Below, in pieces: positions 1 to 11,822 of a stretch of DNA of 64,000 bases (the first letter of the stretch is position 1; every line of letters begins with the position of its first letter). The position numbers were made by a program, and so were the translations under genes. Source of the stretch: Numida meleagris. Taxonomy: Eukaryota; Chordata; Aves; Galliformes; Numididae. The stretch is from contig NC_034413.1 of assembly GCF_002078875.1 (NCBI RefSeq), forward strand, positions 63,469,594 to 63,533,593, in the 5' to 3' direction. Under the pieces are notes generated by a model that was not told where the DNA came from, ran no database searches, and saw only the letters and a list, made by a program, of their open reading frames with translations.

Positions 1-336
1 TTTAGAAGAAATGAAAAAGGATGCAAGGAATATGAAGGAGTTTATAAAATCGACAATGTTGTATTTAAAATCCCATTGAACTGGTGTCATGGACATAGTA
101 TATCCAAATAAGGCCAAAGACAGAGAAGTTATTTAATGAGGAAGAGAGCATAGCTTAAAATAAATGAGTAGTGAGTATAGATGTGAGGTAGCACAACATA
201 AAGTGAAGCAGGTTCAACTGAGTAACAGAACAGCTACTAACAGCAGATGAACATGACTTGCTCAGTAGCACACCTGGGGGCATCAGGATGAGGACAAGAG
301 CTGAGAGAAGAAGAGAGCGAAAACTTCGGTTTGACA
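1..336. other. Non-coding DNA upstream of the first CR1 copy
   Basis: I see no gene here. The sequence is AT-rich and purine-rich. A 122-codon open frame on the minus strand (155-523) runs from this segment into the antisense of the CR1 copy, so it has no independent support. CR1 similarity starts near 337. Some upstream bases (about 245-330) could be a more diverged part of the same element, but I cannot show this by eye. Confidence 0.6.
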
Positions 337-974
337 TGGAGCCAGCAGTGTGGCCAAGAAGGCCAATTGCATCCTGGCTTGTATCAGGAATGGTGTGGTG
401 AGCAGGACTAGGGAAGTCATCCCGCCCCTGTACTCGGCACTGGTGAGGCCCCACATTGAGTACTGTGCTCAGTTTTGGGCACCCCAATACAGAAAGGACA
501 TTGAGGTGCTGGAACAGGTCCATAGAAGGGCAACAAGGCTTGTGAAGGGCTTGGAGAATATGCCCTGTGAGGAGCGACTGAAGGAACTGGGGCTGTTTAG
601 TCTGGGGAAGAGGAGACTGAGGGGAGACCTCATTGCTCTCTTCAAATACCTGAAAGGTGATTGCAGTGAGAGTGGGATTGGTCTCTTCTCACTGGTGACA
701 GGACAAGGGGAAATGGCCTCAAGTTGCACCAGGGGAGGTTTAGATTGGATCTCAGGAAAAATTTCTTTACAGAAAGGGTTCTTAAGCACTGGAACAGGCT
801 CCCCAGGGAGGTAGTTGAGTCACCATCCCTGAATGTGTTTAAAAACTGTTTGGAGGTGGTGCTCAGGGCCATGATTTAGAGGTGGGTTGTTAGAGTTAGA
901 GCAGTAAGGTTAGGTTATGGTTGGACTTGATCTTGAAAGACTTTTCCAACCTGAGCAATTCTATGATTCTATGG
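337..974 (+). mobile_element. CR1 LINE retrotransposon, 5'-truncated, longest copy in the window
   Basis: This is the 3' end of a CR1 non-LTR retrotransposon in sense orientation. It covers the C-terminal part of ORF2 and the 3' untranslated tail. The translated part reads as the familiar CR1 region after the reverse transcriptase core, with [16 protein letters not shown] near the start, then [18 protein letters not shown], then the [21 protein letters not shown] block. The DNA ends in two copies of an ATTCTATG-like unit at about 959-974, the usual CR1 3' terminus, with no poly-A tail. At roughly 640 bp it is a small part of a full CR1 (about 4.5 kb in the family), so it lacks the promoter, ORF1, endonuclease and RT core and cannot move on its own. 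The 3' block (GTGGGTTGTTAGAG and following) differs from the other copies here, so it belongs to a different subfamily. The start is approximate. Confidence 0.95.
350..879 (+). pseudogene. CR1 ORF2 C-terminal fragment, frameshifted
   Basis: This is the remnant of the CR1 ORF2 polyprotein (endonuclease plus reverse transcriptase). Only the region C-terminal to the RT core remains. The first frame is open to 814 and would need a GTG codon at 350 as a start, so it is simply the interior of a truncated gene. CR1-like residues in this frame stop making sense near 695-703 (after LFSLVTG). They resume in another frame from about 703 ([18 protein letters not shown], then [12 protein letters not shown]) and end at a TAG at 877-879. 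The change fits a small deletion near 695-702. There is no promoter or initiation codon of its own and the gene is dead. The family is common in birds and reptiles. Confidence 0.9.
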
Positions 975-3900
975 ATCAATCATGAAAATTTAAACTGAAA
1001 CTCATTTTCAAAGAAAAGAGACCTATATTTTAGATAGCTACAGCAGCATCATGTCTTTACCCCTATTATGTTGTAATCCATGGATTTTAGCTTCAATTTG
1101 AGGATCTGCCTAGCTAGCTTGTGATCTTTCTCACTCAACTGGGAGTAAAGGAAGGAGACAATCATTACTTGTGTACTGTTTGAGTCCTAATCGACCTCTG
1201 TACCATTTCTATCTGTGGATGAATTTGCTAGAGGAGGAAAAAAGTAGGGTAATATTTAACAATTCGTCTGTGGCTAGTAGAATGTTGTCGGCCATAGCAT
1301 TCTCTGACTAATCTCTTCCTAGCAAGATTTGAATAGGACTAGTGTGGCTAGCAATGACACAGCTAGGAGCAATGAAAGCTCCTGATTTCCACTCAGCTGC
1401 TCCCAGTAAATTTAGTCTGAGAGACCAGGGCCAGTTCTCCTGCATGTGGCCAGACATGCTTGCCAGCTGAGGCAGGAAAGTACTCTATGTATGATGGAAT
1501 TGTTGTATCGCTTGTCCTCCTTATTTCATCTAAGTGTCAAGGCATTGAGATATCACTGATATTTAAATTGGATTACTACAGTCAGCATGTTTTATCATGT
1601 AACTTCTGAAGGCCTACTGATGTGGAACACAGTAATTGGCACTTGTTGGGATGCACAGAACTTCTCAGGTGTACAAAAGCTCTAAGCGTCTTTCAGAAAG
1701 TAGTGCCATGACCCAAAACTTCTTTAAAAATGTCAGATAGCTTTAAAAGAGGCCATCCTATGAATGGAGTAATAGCGGGAGATGACGAAAGAAAGATGTT
1801 TAGAAAAAAAGAAAAAAGAAAATTGTTCTTCACTTTTGTTCACTGCAGTTACCAAAATCAATGTGTCTGCAAATGTAACTTGTCCCATAAATCATTAGGT
1901 CACAAACCTGAACAATGTCAATGTATTGTCACTATCCTATTAAAATGAATTACTAACCAAGGTAATACTTAACAGCACATTTCACAGGGAGCAATGTTTT
2001 AATGTATTGAGGACGCCTAATAAATATAGCAGCCAGCTAATATGATTTGAAGTCTTAAGTCAGAAGAAATACTAGAGAGAGATAAAGATAAAGGACAGTG
2101 GGGAAAAAAAGATATTTAGTCACTAGGGATGTAGCGTACTGAAATGCTGAATTGGAATAATGAGAAATGTCCTACTAAATCCCAATGCAGAAATTATCAA
2201 AGATGGGCTGAATAGATTAGATTTGGATCTGGCACCTTCAAACACAAGGGTGTAAGCAGACTTGTAGGTAGCTGGCACTCTCACTTGAGCTGTGGGAAAA
2301 AATAAATGGTGAACTCTGAACCTTACTCTTACTGAATATTGTCTGTAGCTATTTTTATAAAGGGCAGGGACTTCCATAGCTCTTAACTATGGAAAAAAAC
2401 CAGGGGAATATGTTGATTTACATCAGCCAATAATTTAGTCCAGTTAGATATTTTCAGATTAAACCATATTGCAATTCTAAATCCCACTGAAGTGCTTCAC
2501 CTGAACAGTAATACCCTTCATGCTATTATTTTTGTTTAATTGTGTATGTAGTTTTTTTTTGGCAAAACCCAGAATTTGAACACTTTTCACACAGTGCTGA
2601 TCCTCATGTGCAATACTTTACAAGAAGGATGAGATTTGAAGAATTCCTACCATTACAAGAGGAAGTGGAGAATAAATAAGCAATAAGTTCAGGCATTTGC
2701 CTGCACAAGTGGTGTGTATAGTGTCCAACCAGCAATCCAGGCCAAAACGGCAGCATATAATACAGGAAACATAAATTAGTACATAACTCAGAATAAATTC
2801 TGAAAGTGTCTCACTTACATGAAATTCTCATTTTACTGATTAAAAATAAATTTCACCTTCTTTTGGATTTTTTTTTTAAAGCAAGAGCCTTATCCTGCAC
2901 TTTCACTCTCTGCAGCGTTCCAGGTTGAATCTGTAACAGCAGAATGATAGTTTTGATCAAATGCTTGGATCTGAGAGCACTTGGGCATTCATGCAGCATG
3001 TTGCAGTGCCTAAAGATGGCACATGCAGTCCAATATCACGTTTGGCATAATAGAATGAAAGCCCAGCACTGCTGGCCAAAATTCAACCAAATAAGAATGT
3101 TGTAAGAATTGTGCTGAGTACATCAGGCATAATCAGTGTTACTTTTTTCTGTTCTGCACAGAGGAACTTCTGTGACTATGTCTAATATTAGCTGTGCTAA
3201 GTTTGGTTCTTGGCTTATGTGCTCTTCCCCAAGGAGAACTCACACGTCAAATATTGAAACTTTATCCTTCCCAAGCAGTAATGAGAAGAGATAGAAAGGA
3301 GATAAAGGTGTTGAAGGAAAAGGTTATTTTTAAGCAATAGGATCTCATGAGCTATTCCTTTCTGCTGTTTAGTAACAGGAAAAGGGCAATGAGAAAAAAA
3401 GATTTATTGTCTGGCCATGAACTGTGGTCACAATAGGCTGAAATACATAAGTGAAATTAGGTGTAATGTACTATCCATATATTAATTTTCTTTTTTTTTT
3501 AATTGGCATAATGCAAAATGTTGTCTAGCAGTGGTATAGAAGTCCATCTAAGCCCCCCATTTTTTTCCATTTTGTTTGAATATAGTGTAGAGTATGCATA
3601 TTTTTGAACCGTGTGAATACTCTGGATTTAGAGGAAACTAGTCTCTTATTCTCTACCACTGTTAAACTCTTACATAATGCTAATGACTGTGTTTAGATTC
3701 TGAATTTAATGGCTAGAGATAATTGTTTTAATTGGATATTTTATGGCAATTTTGAATTCTGGCATAAAACATTTTTTGTTTTACAAAGAAAAAGAAAGTG
3801 TTTATCTGAAACACATAGCAGATTATATTGAAGTTTGAAGTAATTCTTATTGGGGCACATTTTACAATTTATTTTGTTTCTAGCAATGACGATGGAGCAT

Positions 3901-4300
3901 TTCTTTAAGCACCACCATCAGGCAAATCTGTGCTCATAGTTCCTTGGGTAGGGTTGGGATATATGCTATCTAATTGCCAGCACAGACAGGATTTGATAAG
4001 TGTGCTCGTGCCTGCCCTAGTGAGGTATACAAAAGCTTTGTGATTAACTTAAAACCCTGGAAGAATGTTACTTTACACAATATTTTCTCCACTGAAATTC
4101 ACATGTTGACTCTGGACTCCTTTCCATTATAGTATTTCTTAAAGTTTTTTGTCCCTCTGTTTGCCAGCTGCATTGATTTTCAAAGTCATGCCCTGTCTCC
4201 TGCTTTCTTACAAATTCCCGTCCACTGCTCCCACTTCTAAATCAATGTTTTTAATGCTTTGAGAGCTCATCAGAAAGAATGGCTATAAAATTTACTCACT
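975..4300. other. Non-coding DNA, no gene or repeat recognised
   Basis: AT-rich sequence without a convincing exon, repeat or RNA gene. Open frames are 84 codons or fewer (for example 1730-1948 on + and 2123-2377 on minus) and have no recognisable motif. An A/G-rich tract lies near 1790-1822, and a ten-base T run at 3491-3500. Confidence 0.6.
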
Positions 4301-4370
4301 TCATTGACAGTGGTCCTTTGCTTGTTGCTGAAAGCTACTTGTACTCAATTTCCTACAGGTACTGTAAGAA

Positions 4371-4385
4371 TTTTTTTTTTTTTTT
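4371..4385. repeat. Poly-T tract, 15 bases
   Basis: An uninterrupted run of 15 T. It lies within a 116-codon minus-strand frame that starts with GTG, where it adds a run of lysines. I regard that frame as chance. The tract is probably polymorphic. Confidence 0.9.
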
Positions 4386-5019
4386 AATGACTGGAATTCA
4401 GTGGGGTCAGCAAACAATTTTTTTTTCAGTTCTGTAATAACACTGAAAATAAAACTTGTGAAACTTCTAACCTTGAGGGCATTCAAGGACCCATTTGAAA
4501 GATAATGTGTAGTTAGTTCATTGTTACAAAATGCACTCAAAATTTCACTGATCCCAAGACAAAGGCTGTGTGAGTGGTGAGCATTGTTTTCACCAGAGCT
4601 TACAGAAGTAGATATCTGAGTGTCATTAAGCAGTCTCAAGTACAGCCTCACTGCCTAGACAGCACAGTGTGACAACAGCAGTCATGTTATGGATGAGATC
4701 TGATCTATTGGCTGCTGAGTGAATAACACTGGACTACTAGCAAAAATGCTTTATGTGTGTGGTATTTCTTCAACAGTTGAACAGCCTTCATCTTCTTTAA
4801 GGGTCATCTTTAGCTGATATATTGGCTGAGTAGTCTGGGTAGAAACATGGCTACACTGATGTCATTACAAGAGGTGAATTGAATGTTCATGGTATTTTAT
4901 AGTAAGTCTTTCCATGTAGTACTTGTTATATTATCAATTCAGCCTATGTGATTTAATTTTTATTTTTAATGGGAAGAGGACTGGAAGAATGTAAGCATCG
5001 ATCAGACAGCTGAATATTC
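4386..5019. other. Non-coding DNA
   Basis: No gene or repeat seen. The minus-strand frame 4301-4651 covers part of it but begins with GTG and shows no known domain. Confidence 0.5.
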
Positions 5020-5225
5020 TATCAGGTTTTATTTACATGCAAATTAAATATTCATTACCATCTCTGGCATGTATAGTTTACTGTAATCATAATAAAAACA
5101 GCGTGTAACATTATAACATACTTGCACTGTAATTACTCTTATAATTTAATATATGTACATTAAGATGTGATTGCGTATTTCTATATATAATTCATTCATT
5201 CTTGTTAAAGTTATAATTATTTTTT
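5020..5225. other. Very AT-rich block with octamer and TAAT motifs (possible conserved non-coding element)
   Basis: About 200 bases of markedly AT-rich but non-repetitive sequence. It holds a perfect octamer motif (ATGCAAAT, 5037-5044), the recognition sequence of POU-domain factors, next to several TAAT/ATTA cores that homeodomain proteins bind. Such composition is common in vertebrate conserved enhancers but also arises by chance in AT-rich DNA. There is no direct evidence of function. Confidence 0.2.
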
Positions 5226-5682
5226 CTAATCTGTATACATTAGGGAAGCACTGACAGGGTTGAAATGAGACTGAAATCTGTTGCTTTAATCAGCAGCAGC
5301 AGTAGGAAAGTAGCTCTGACCAGGGAAACTGCTTATGAAGGAGTACATTTTGTTGGCCTGCCCACCTGCCCAGCTGACTTCTGAAATAGCATAATACCCT
5401 GCTTTTCCCCAGGAATAGGAGGTTAGTAATTGTATATCTGCTTTTCACACACAGTGTGTGGAGTCTGAGCTTTGGACTGGTGGTTATTTCCCAAAGAGAG
5501 CCTCACAGTGTAGGGAGAGCTGTGTTAATTGTGTGGATGAGCTGTGCCTGTTAACAGAGTAGCTTGAAGTCACTGTCACCTGGAAATTTGTGTCCCTTTA
5601 ACTGAGACGTTGGAATGGGAAAAGGTCAGTTGTAAGGTAAAATACACTGGCTTTCATTAGAAGACAAGGGGATACTCCTGGC
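5226..5682. other. Non-coding DNA with a small perfect inverted repeat
   Basis: No gene seen. At 5447-5461 CACACAC and GTGTGTG flank a single central base and form a short perfect inverted repeat. Nothing else stands out. Confidence 0.5.
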
Positions 5683-5697
5683 TTTTTTTTTTTTTTT
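5683..5697. repeat. Poly-T tract, 15 bases
   Basis: An uninterrupted run of 15 T with no neighbouring retroposed sequence that I can recognise. Confidence 0.9.
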
Positions 5698-8600
5698 CCA
5701 TTGATGAGAGTACTGTTGTAAGTTGCTTCAATAGGCCATTATTAACAAAGGCATTTGGAGTGATTTCTAGGACAATACTGCACTCTAAAATTAGGGAATA
5801 TGTGGCAAGTCCATGGGGAGAAACAATTTCTGCCTTAGTGGTGCAAAAGAATAGGATGATATGTTCACAGAAATTTGACTTTCATGGAACAAATGTTGCC
5901 ATCTAGCTAGAAAGTAAAACTGTGGGGGAGACTTGAAACAAAACTACTTCTGGTTATAGAGCCATCCTTCTTTTCCCAGAATATAAATTGATAATGATTT
6001 TAAAAGTAAACAGGAACATAATGTTTTATGGTTAGATATTTCAAGGACTATTTATTTGCCTAAACATAAGCGGATTGCTTATATGATGTGACAGAATGGT
6101 GGTCCTCTTACTCAGAACTGAATGAAGCTTTCTTTCAGCATGAGGTCTATCGTTTTCCAGAAGCTATCCTCTCTCATTGCCACATTCCACTATAGAATCC
6201 ACTTCTATTCATGATATGGGAGTTGGAAAAGATGCAGTGCTGATTGACTGCCTTCAACAATGATAACAACAACTTCACCCAGACTTGGAGTTATTAAACA
6301 GGCAAAACTCCCCTATATTCCAGAAGCAAACTGGGCATGTGGGAACTGAAGGTTTTGTGGCCTTGTTGCACTATTAAATAAAAATGTATCTTATGGACGT
6401 GATATCTATGCTATTCGTTTTTGTGGGATGCTCACGTTTTTCTTAGTAGGCATAACATCCTTCTAAATGAGATAAAATGCCAGAAACATTTAGAGAATCC
6501 AACCATGTTTCCTATGTTGATGGTTAAAACTAAATTCAGTTTAAATATATGTATGTATATGGTTGAAATAGGCTGGGTTTTCTTTGTGTCGTTAAAGGAA
6601 GCAGATAACAGGAGTTTCATGCTTGGAACAAATCAGCTAAAAAACATCTTTACAGCATTTATGCGTTTTGAGCAACTGGAGCAATTTTTTCTTTCATTTT
6701 TTTGGGGAATCATTCTCAGAATTAATAATGACTGAAAATTTTTTCATTTTTTGTGAAATAACCTCTGCAAAATATTTTTCAGCATTCAGAAGTAATCTAA
6801 AATTGCTTATTTTCTTCACTTGTTTTCCCCATCAGTTCCTCTCTGCCACAGTTTTTGAGGCAAGCACAAGGACAGTCTGTTGGCAAGCAGACTGCTATAT
6901 CAGAGGCTTTATATCTAAAACTGTTGTGTGGCGTGAACTGAGAAAAAGGAGGAGAGCTCTTTGGACTTATTTTTAATGTTAGAGTTCATGCTGAGAATTC
7001 TGCTTCAGAGCACAGCATGACATAGATGATTTTTGAGCATTTCCTTACTTTCTCATTTTCTTTACATGTAAAAATATCCTGTATAATGTAGTGCAATAAA
7101 AGCTAACAAAAACACTCCTAATAGGTACTTTTAAGTTTAGCTAAAAATACACTGATATAACCCATAGTGATGCTCATTCGCACTATTAACTTCTAACACC
7201 TTGGAAGATGTAAGGGCTATAATCTCTGGGTTGAATTGAAAACCAAAGACAAGTATTAAAAACAGAATTAACAATATAAACTTTAATATTAGCTCTTTCA
7301 GTTTTCCATGGTAGCAGGGAACTCAGTTTTTATACTTAGATATACATATATTTTCTAGTGCACTCTTTCCAATGGAACTTGCTAAATCTATCAGCTAACC
7401 AAAAAACTGACTTCTTCTTGTATTCTGTAATTCTATGGTTTATTTATCCCTTGTTTGGGTTTGTGGACTAAACTAAACACCTTTACATGGTTTCATAGTT
7501 TCTATAAATCACTTATTTTCTCAATTCAGAAGATGGTGTAAAGGCTAAAATCAGAAATTTGTTCTTCTCGCATTAGTAAAATTTGCACAGTATGCTGGAG
7601 TGCATTCATCTGTTGACTGGTTCTTCTTTGGCAGGAAGATAATATCAAGTATTCCAGCAATTCTTCTTTCCAAGATTTATGGATCTTCCCTGTTTTCTAA
7701 TGGCTTTGATTTGCATTAAGTAACAAAGTAACCGCAGCACCATAAAAATAATGACACAGAGAAAACAGTGTAAAAATGAAAGATGCTAACAAAAGCTAGG
7801 AAATGTAGAGTTGAAGTTGAACTTGGCTTAGCAAACTTGGAGGACAGGAAAACATCCAGAAAGACACAATTTAGATGGAATTAGGAATCTCACTCTGTGA
7901 AAGTCTTTGTTCCAGCAGCTGCAAAATCCTATTAAGCTCTTGCATTTTGGGCTACATTTCTTAGATGCTGACATTTCAGCTGCTGTGTGTGCTCACAAGC
8001 ACTCTGACCTAAGTTGCTTGGAAGACTGTTGCCATCTCAGATTCATTTCAGTTGGAGCAGAGCCTAAATGCAGCACATACTGAATGTGGAGTTGGTTTGA
8101 ATTGTGAATACAAATTGATTCATTTTAGATATGACTTATAACCAATTTAGTTTTAATGCCTTCAGATTTAGTGAAAACTTCTGAAGCAACACATTATATG
8201 ATGGCAACAATAGTTAATCTCTCTTTGAAAAAATGATCACAAAAATTAGTACAAAAATTTTTCTTATCACTTTGCCTCCTATTACAGAGCTCATCTGATC
8301 ATATACACAAAATTATGTGCAGTATTTGCAGGGCTTTATGCAGTTGTTGCATTTCCAAAGTGCTAATGAATCTCCCGAGTTTATACTACACCATTTTGGG
8401 GGTCTTAATTGAAAGTAGAAGCATTTGGTTGGAATATTGCTAACTCATCTGTCTGAACTAACACATGGTCTGCTTGAACTGGCCTAAAAACCTGAGCAAC
8501 TGTCCTAAGAGCTCTGGAGTACTGGTTTTAGGTTGTCTTGAGACAGGGTGAGTTGAGTATGTGTGGTGAAATAGGTAGCAATAAAATTTTCTTTATAATC

Positions 8601-9392
8601 AATTAGTTTACTATACCATCAGCTCAAATCTCACATCTCCAGTGAGTAAGAATTTTGTTAATGAGCTGTCAGCACTGTTAAATCACAAGGCCTTTAGTAG
8701 GGACGTTGTTGGAGGAGATGAAACTCTTACGGCAGTCATGGACTCTTACCATCAGTAGCTAATGACTGATGGCTCTTTGAAGGATGCATCCACACCCGTG
8801 TTTGCACGTATGTATAAGCCTTCATTTGGTCAAGAAACAGGAGTCTGTCAAAAATTGAATTATTGCTCTTCCAACTTCTCCAAATCTGGCAATGTGCAGT
8901 AGTAGAACTTCCTCATCTAATTTTCATGAAAATACTCATGTTTGTGAGAGGCTGGGGATACTTGTGATCCTTGGGATTATTCACGTGTCAAAAGTTTATA
9001 CTTATAAACATTTTAATGTAGGGATTCAGTGCATTTTTATTTCATGTATTTTTGAGGTACTAAACTTTTGGAAAAAGTTGTGAATTTGACTGTGGAATTG
9101 TTTGTGAAAGATACACTCTGTGCTGAGTTCCAAATGTGTTGTGGCTTGTTTTAAAAACAAACTAACAAAGTTATATTCCCTGGTAATTCTTATTGTGAGA
9201 AAGGTGTCTCTTACAAAGAAATGAGATCAGAAATGTTGCTGGAAAATATTTTAATGGATTCTGATTCCATTTATGGAGCTTGAATGAATTACTGTTAGGA
9301 TCTGTGCCTGCTCTTGTGTGCAAGAAAAAAAAAACCTGCAAAAGCGTACCAGGTGAAAGCTTCAAAATTAATCCCTTAAGTGCAAAACAGTG
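5698..9392. other. Non-coding DNA, no gene recognised
   Basis: AT-rich sequence. Two overlapping + strand frames of about 100 codons (6421-6735 and 6668-6976) are hydrophobic, aromatic-rich translations of T-rich DNA with no domain signature. They look like chance frames. No CR1 tail, tRNA or other repeat was found. Confidence 0.6.
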
Positions 9393-9647
9393 TCACAAAG
9401 TGAAAGTTTCTGAAGAATGCATCATAGATCTTTGTATCCCAATGGAACTCCCCAGATGACGAGCATACATGTTGGGGTTGTGACCAGAGTCCTTGTTTCC
9501 TGGGGAGACCCTCGCTGTGTTAGCCATCATGTCAGCAATGGTTTCCACCCTGAGTGTGCTGAAAGCCGGAGCAAGAAATTGTTTTCTGTTGTAGCTATGT
9601 CTGTGAAGCAGGTTAGAGGTGGAAGAGAAATATGACCTTCTTCTCAT
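9393..9647 (-). other. Open frame of unknown status, overlapped by a frame on the other strand
   Basis: A minus-strand frame of 84 codons with a real ATG overlaps a + strand ATG frame of 72 codons (9417-9635). The segment is more GC-rich than its flanks. The minus-strand translation is basic near its start (MRRRSYF) and has no domain I know. It may be an old exon or repeat remnant, or chance. I assign no function. Confidence 0.12.
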
Positions 9648-9650
9648 AGC

Positions 9651-10410
9651 TATGCTCTTTTACTTCTCAAAAAAAAACAGCCTCTGAGGGTGAACGTTAA
9701 GAAAAGATAAACAAATCCTTTTCTTACTTTTTCTAAAGAATTCCGCTTCAAAAGCAATAACATAGTTGAAGAAGGTATGAGTGTATTGTGAGTATCTTAG
9801 CCGAGACCTTTGCTTTAATGAGAATTTTCCTGGAGAAAATGACTGTTCATTATGAGAAAGAGCATTGGAATCTGTATCCTAAGGAAAATTTCTCAATTGG
9901 AGAACAAATCATCTCAGCATTGGTTGTAGTTTTCAAAAACATTCAGGTTATTTGGAACTGTGGCTTCTAAAAAAATAAGTTTTTTAATTTATTCAAGCTG
10001 CTTTTTGTTGAAAGAAAAAAATCCATAACTTACAGACATAAACCATATGATGTTGCTTTAAGTGAAAAATTTCATGGGTATGATTTTGTTATGGGTGTTT
10101 TGTTTGCATCGAAGTGTCTTCTTTTTTTATTGTCAAGATACTGCTCTGTTCATACTACTGTTCTGATGTCAAAATTACACAGATTACATTTCTGTGCCTC
10201 TAACGATCATCTTAAGTAATTCAGTTATACCTAGGGAGAAGCTATGTAAAAAATGTATTTTTGTTTACCTTTTCAATTGCTAGATGTTACAGTTTATTAA
10301 TCCATTCAGAAACCTAAATACAGGTGGTGTGAATACATAGCAATATCATTGACCATTTTTTAATGTGTTACTAAATATTTGTTATTTCTATTTATTTAAA
10401 ATTCTGTTTC
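9651..10410. other. Non-coding DNA
   Basis: AT-rich, with several A and T runs of 7-9 bases. No gene, repeat or RNA recognised. Confidence 0.6.
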
Positions 10411-10758
10411 ATGATGCAAGAGAGGATCTGTAGCATAACTAACTTTTCCACAGTGTATTTATGTGGTCAAAACAGCCACAAAAATTTCTCTTGTAGTAAA
10501 AGATCAGGCAAGCGTGGTTCAATCTTGCTTTTTGGATGGACAGACAGTCTGGTCCCTACACTCCACTTTTTGGTTTTTTTTGCAGCACCTCTTTACTTTT
10601 GGCATCTTTCAGTCACTCTGGGACTTGTGCACTGCTGGCACAGAGCACACCAGGACTTCGTGGGAATCATTGTACTGATAAGCTTTTCATGTTTTGCCAG
10701 TCAAATTTGTCTTGCTGGCTTCTTTTCTGGATGCATTTATATATTTCTCAATAAATAG
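10411..10758 (+). other. 115-codon open frame, probably chance
   Basis: An ATG-initiated frame whose second half is hydrophobic. There are two possible membrane-spanning stretches, around residues 50-73 and 84-113. The other two + strand frames are also open across about 10536-10678, which points to a local lack of stop codons rather than selection on one frame. No family is recognised, and no promoter or splice context supports it. Confidence 0.1.
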
Positions 10759-11549
10759 GAAGAAAGGTATCATTAAAAAACTATGCATTTAATTTCTCTA
10801 GTGATGTTTTGCTAAATCCCGCTTGCTAAAACAAGCAGAACATCCTCCTCTTGGCAGTGAAAAGCTTTATAAATGAGAGTATGTTTCTTAGTCTCATTAC
10901 TTCTTACTGTAGAAAAACAAAGGCATAAATAGGGGTATTTGGGGAATAGCTAATAGATTTATGATGATTTATGCTTTTGAGTCTCCAGTTATTTGGCTGA
11001 TGGACAGAAATGGATTGAGCAGTGGACTTGGTAGGTAAAACAAATTTTACTGAGGGAAATAACTGGGCTTTGATTTTGTTTCATGTCAGTTCCACCTCAC
11101 AGCAGAATTTTCAGTGTCCACCCAAGAATGCTTTGTGATTATTTAGTACAGAACTGCCTTCTGCATGTGCTAGGCTCATCCCTTTGTGTAATAATTTTTG
11201 GGAAGTGGTAAACAACAGTCAGAGGCATCACTACTCCCACTGCCTTATCTGCAGAGTATGAATAGCATTGTCTCCCAGAGTCTCACAGGGAAGCATTATG
11301 TGTTCTGTCTAACTTTGCACCATGCTCTCTGGCAGTCTTGGCTACTGCACCTCACAAAGTGACCTAAATCTGTGTGCTTGCCTACTCACCAAGGACTCCC
11401 TTTGCATGTGAGCCTCACTGTGGAGTAGGGGAGTATGGTACCATGGCTAGGAAACCTGCCAGAACAGTCTTAGCTCCTCTCCTTTATCCCTGTGCATGAT
11501 GGCATAGATGTGGCCTTGGGGTTTCCCTAGCTCAGGAGTATTGCTCATC
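10759..11549. other. Non-coding DNA upstream of the second CR1 copy
   Basis: No gene or repeat recognised. Composition becomes somewhat richer in G and C towards the CR1 copy. Confidence 0.55.
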
Positions 11550-11822
11550 TCTGTGGGCTCCTGGCTGCTAAGGACAAGAGGTAATGGCCTTAAGTTGCAC
11601 CAGGGGTGGTTCAGGTTGGATGTTAGAAAAAATCTCTTCTCAGAAAGTGTTGAGACGTTGGCACAGGCTGCCCAGGGAGGTGATGGAGTCACTGTCCCTG
11701 GAGGTGTTCAAGAACTGGGGAGATGTGGCACTGAGGGACATGGTTAGTGGGCATGGTGGGGGCGGGTTGATGGTTGGACTTGATCTTAGTTGAACTGCAT
11801 AGTTCCAGATTTATGTGATCTT
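11550..11822 (+). mobile_element. CR1 LINE fragment, 3' end
   Basis: This is the last part of CR1 ORF2 plus the 3' tail in sense orientation. Diagnostic blocks are AAGTTGCACCAGGGG at about 11593, CAGGCTGCCCAGGGAGGTG near 11665, and GGTTGATGGTTGGACTTGAT near 11766. The protein remnant starts in one frame ([20 protein letters not shown]) and continues in another ([19 protein letters not shown]), so at least one frameshift separates them near 11640. The terminal ATTCTATG units are decayed, which suggests an older insertion than the copy at 337-974. The 5' limit is approximate. Confidence 0.92.

Noticed and set aside
155..789. Minus-strand frames of 106-122 codons near the start
   Set aside because: They run largely through the antisense of the CR1 copy at 337-974.
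4301..4651. 116-codon minus-strand frame
   Set aside because: GTG start, translation through a 15-base T run, no domain. The length is expected by chance in 64 kb.
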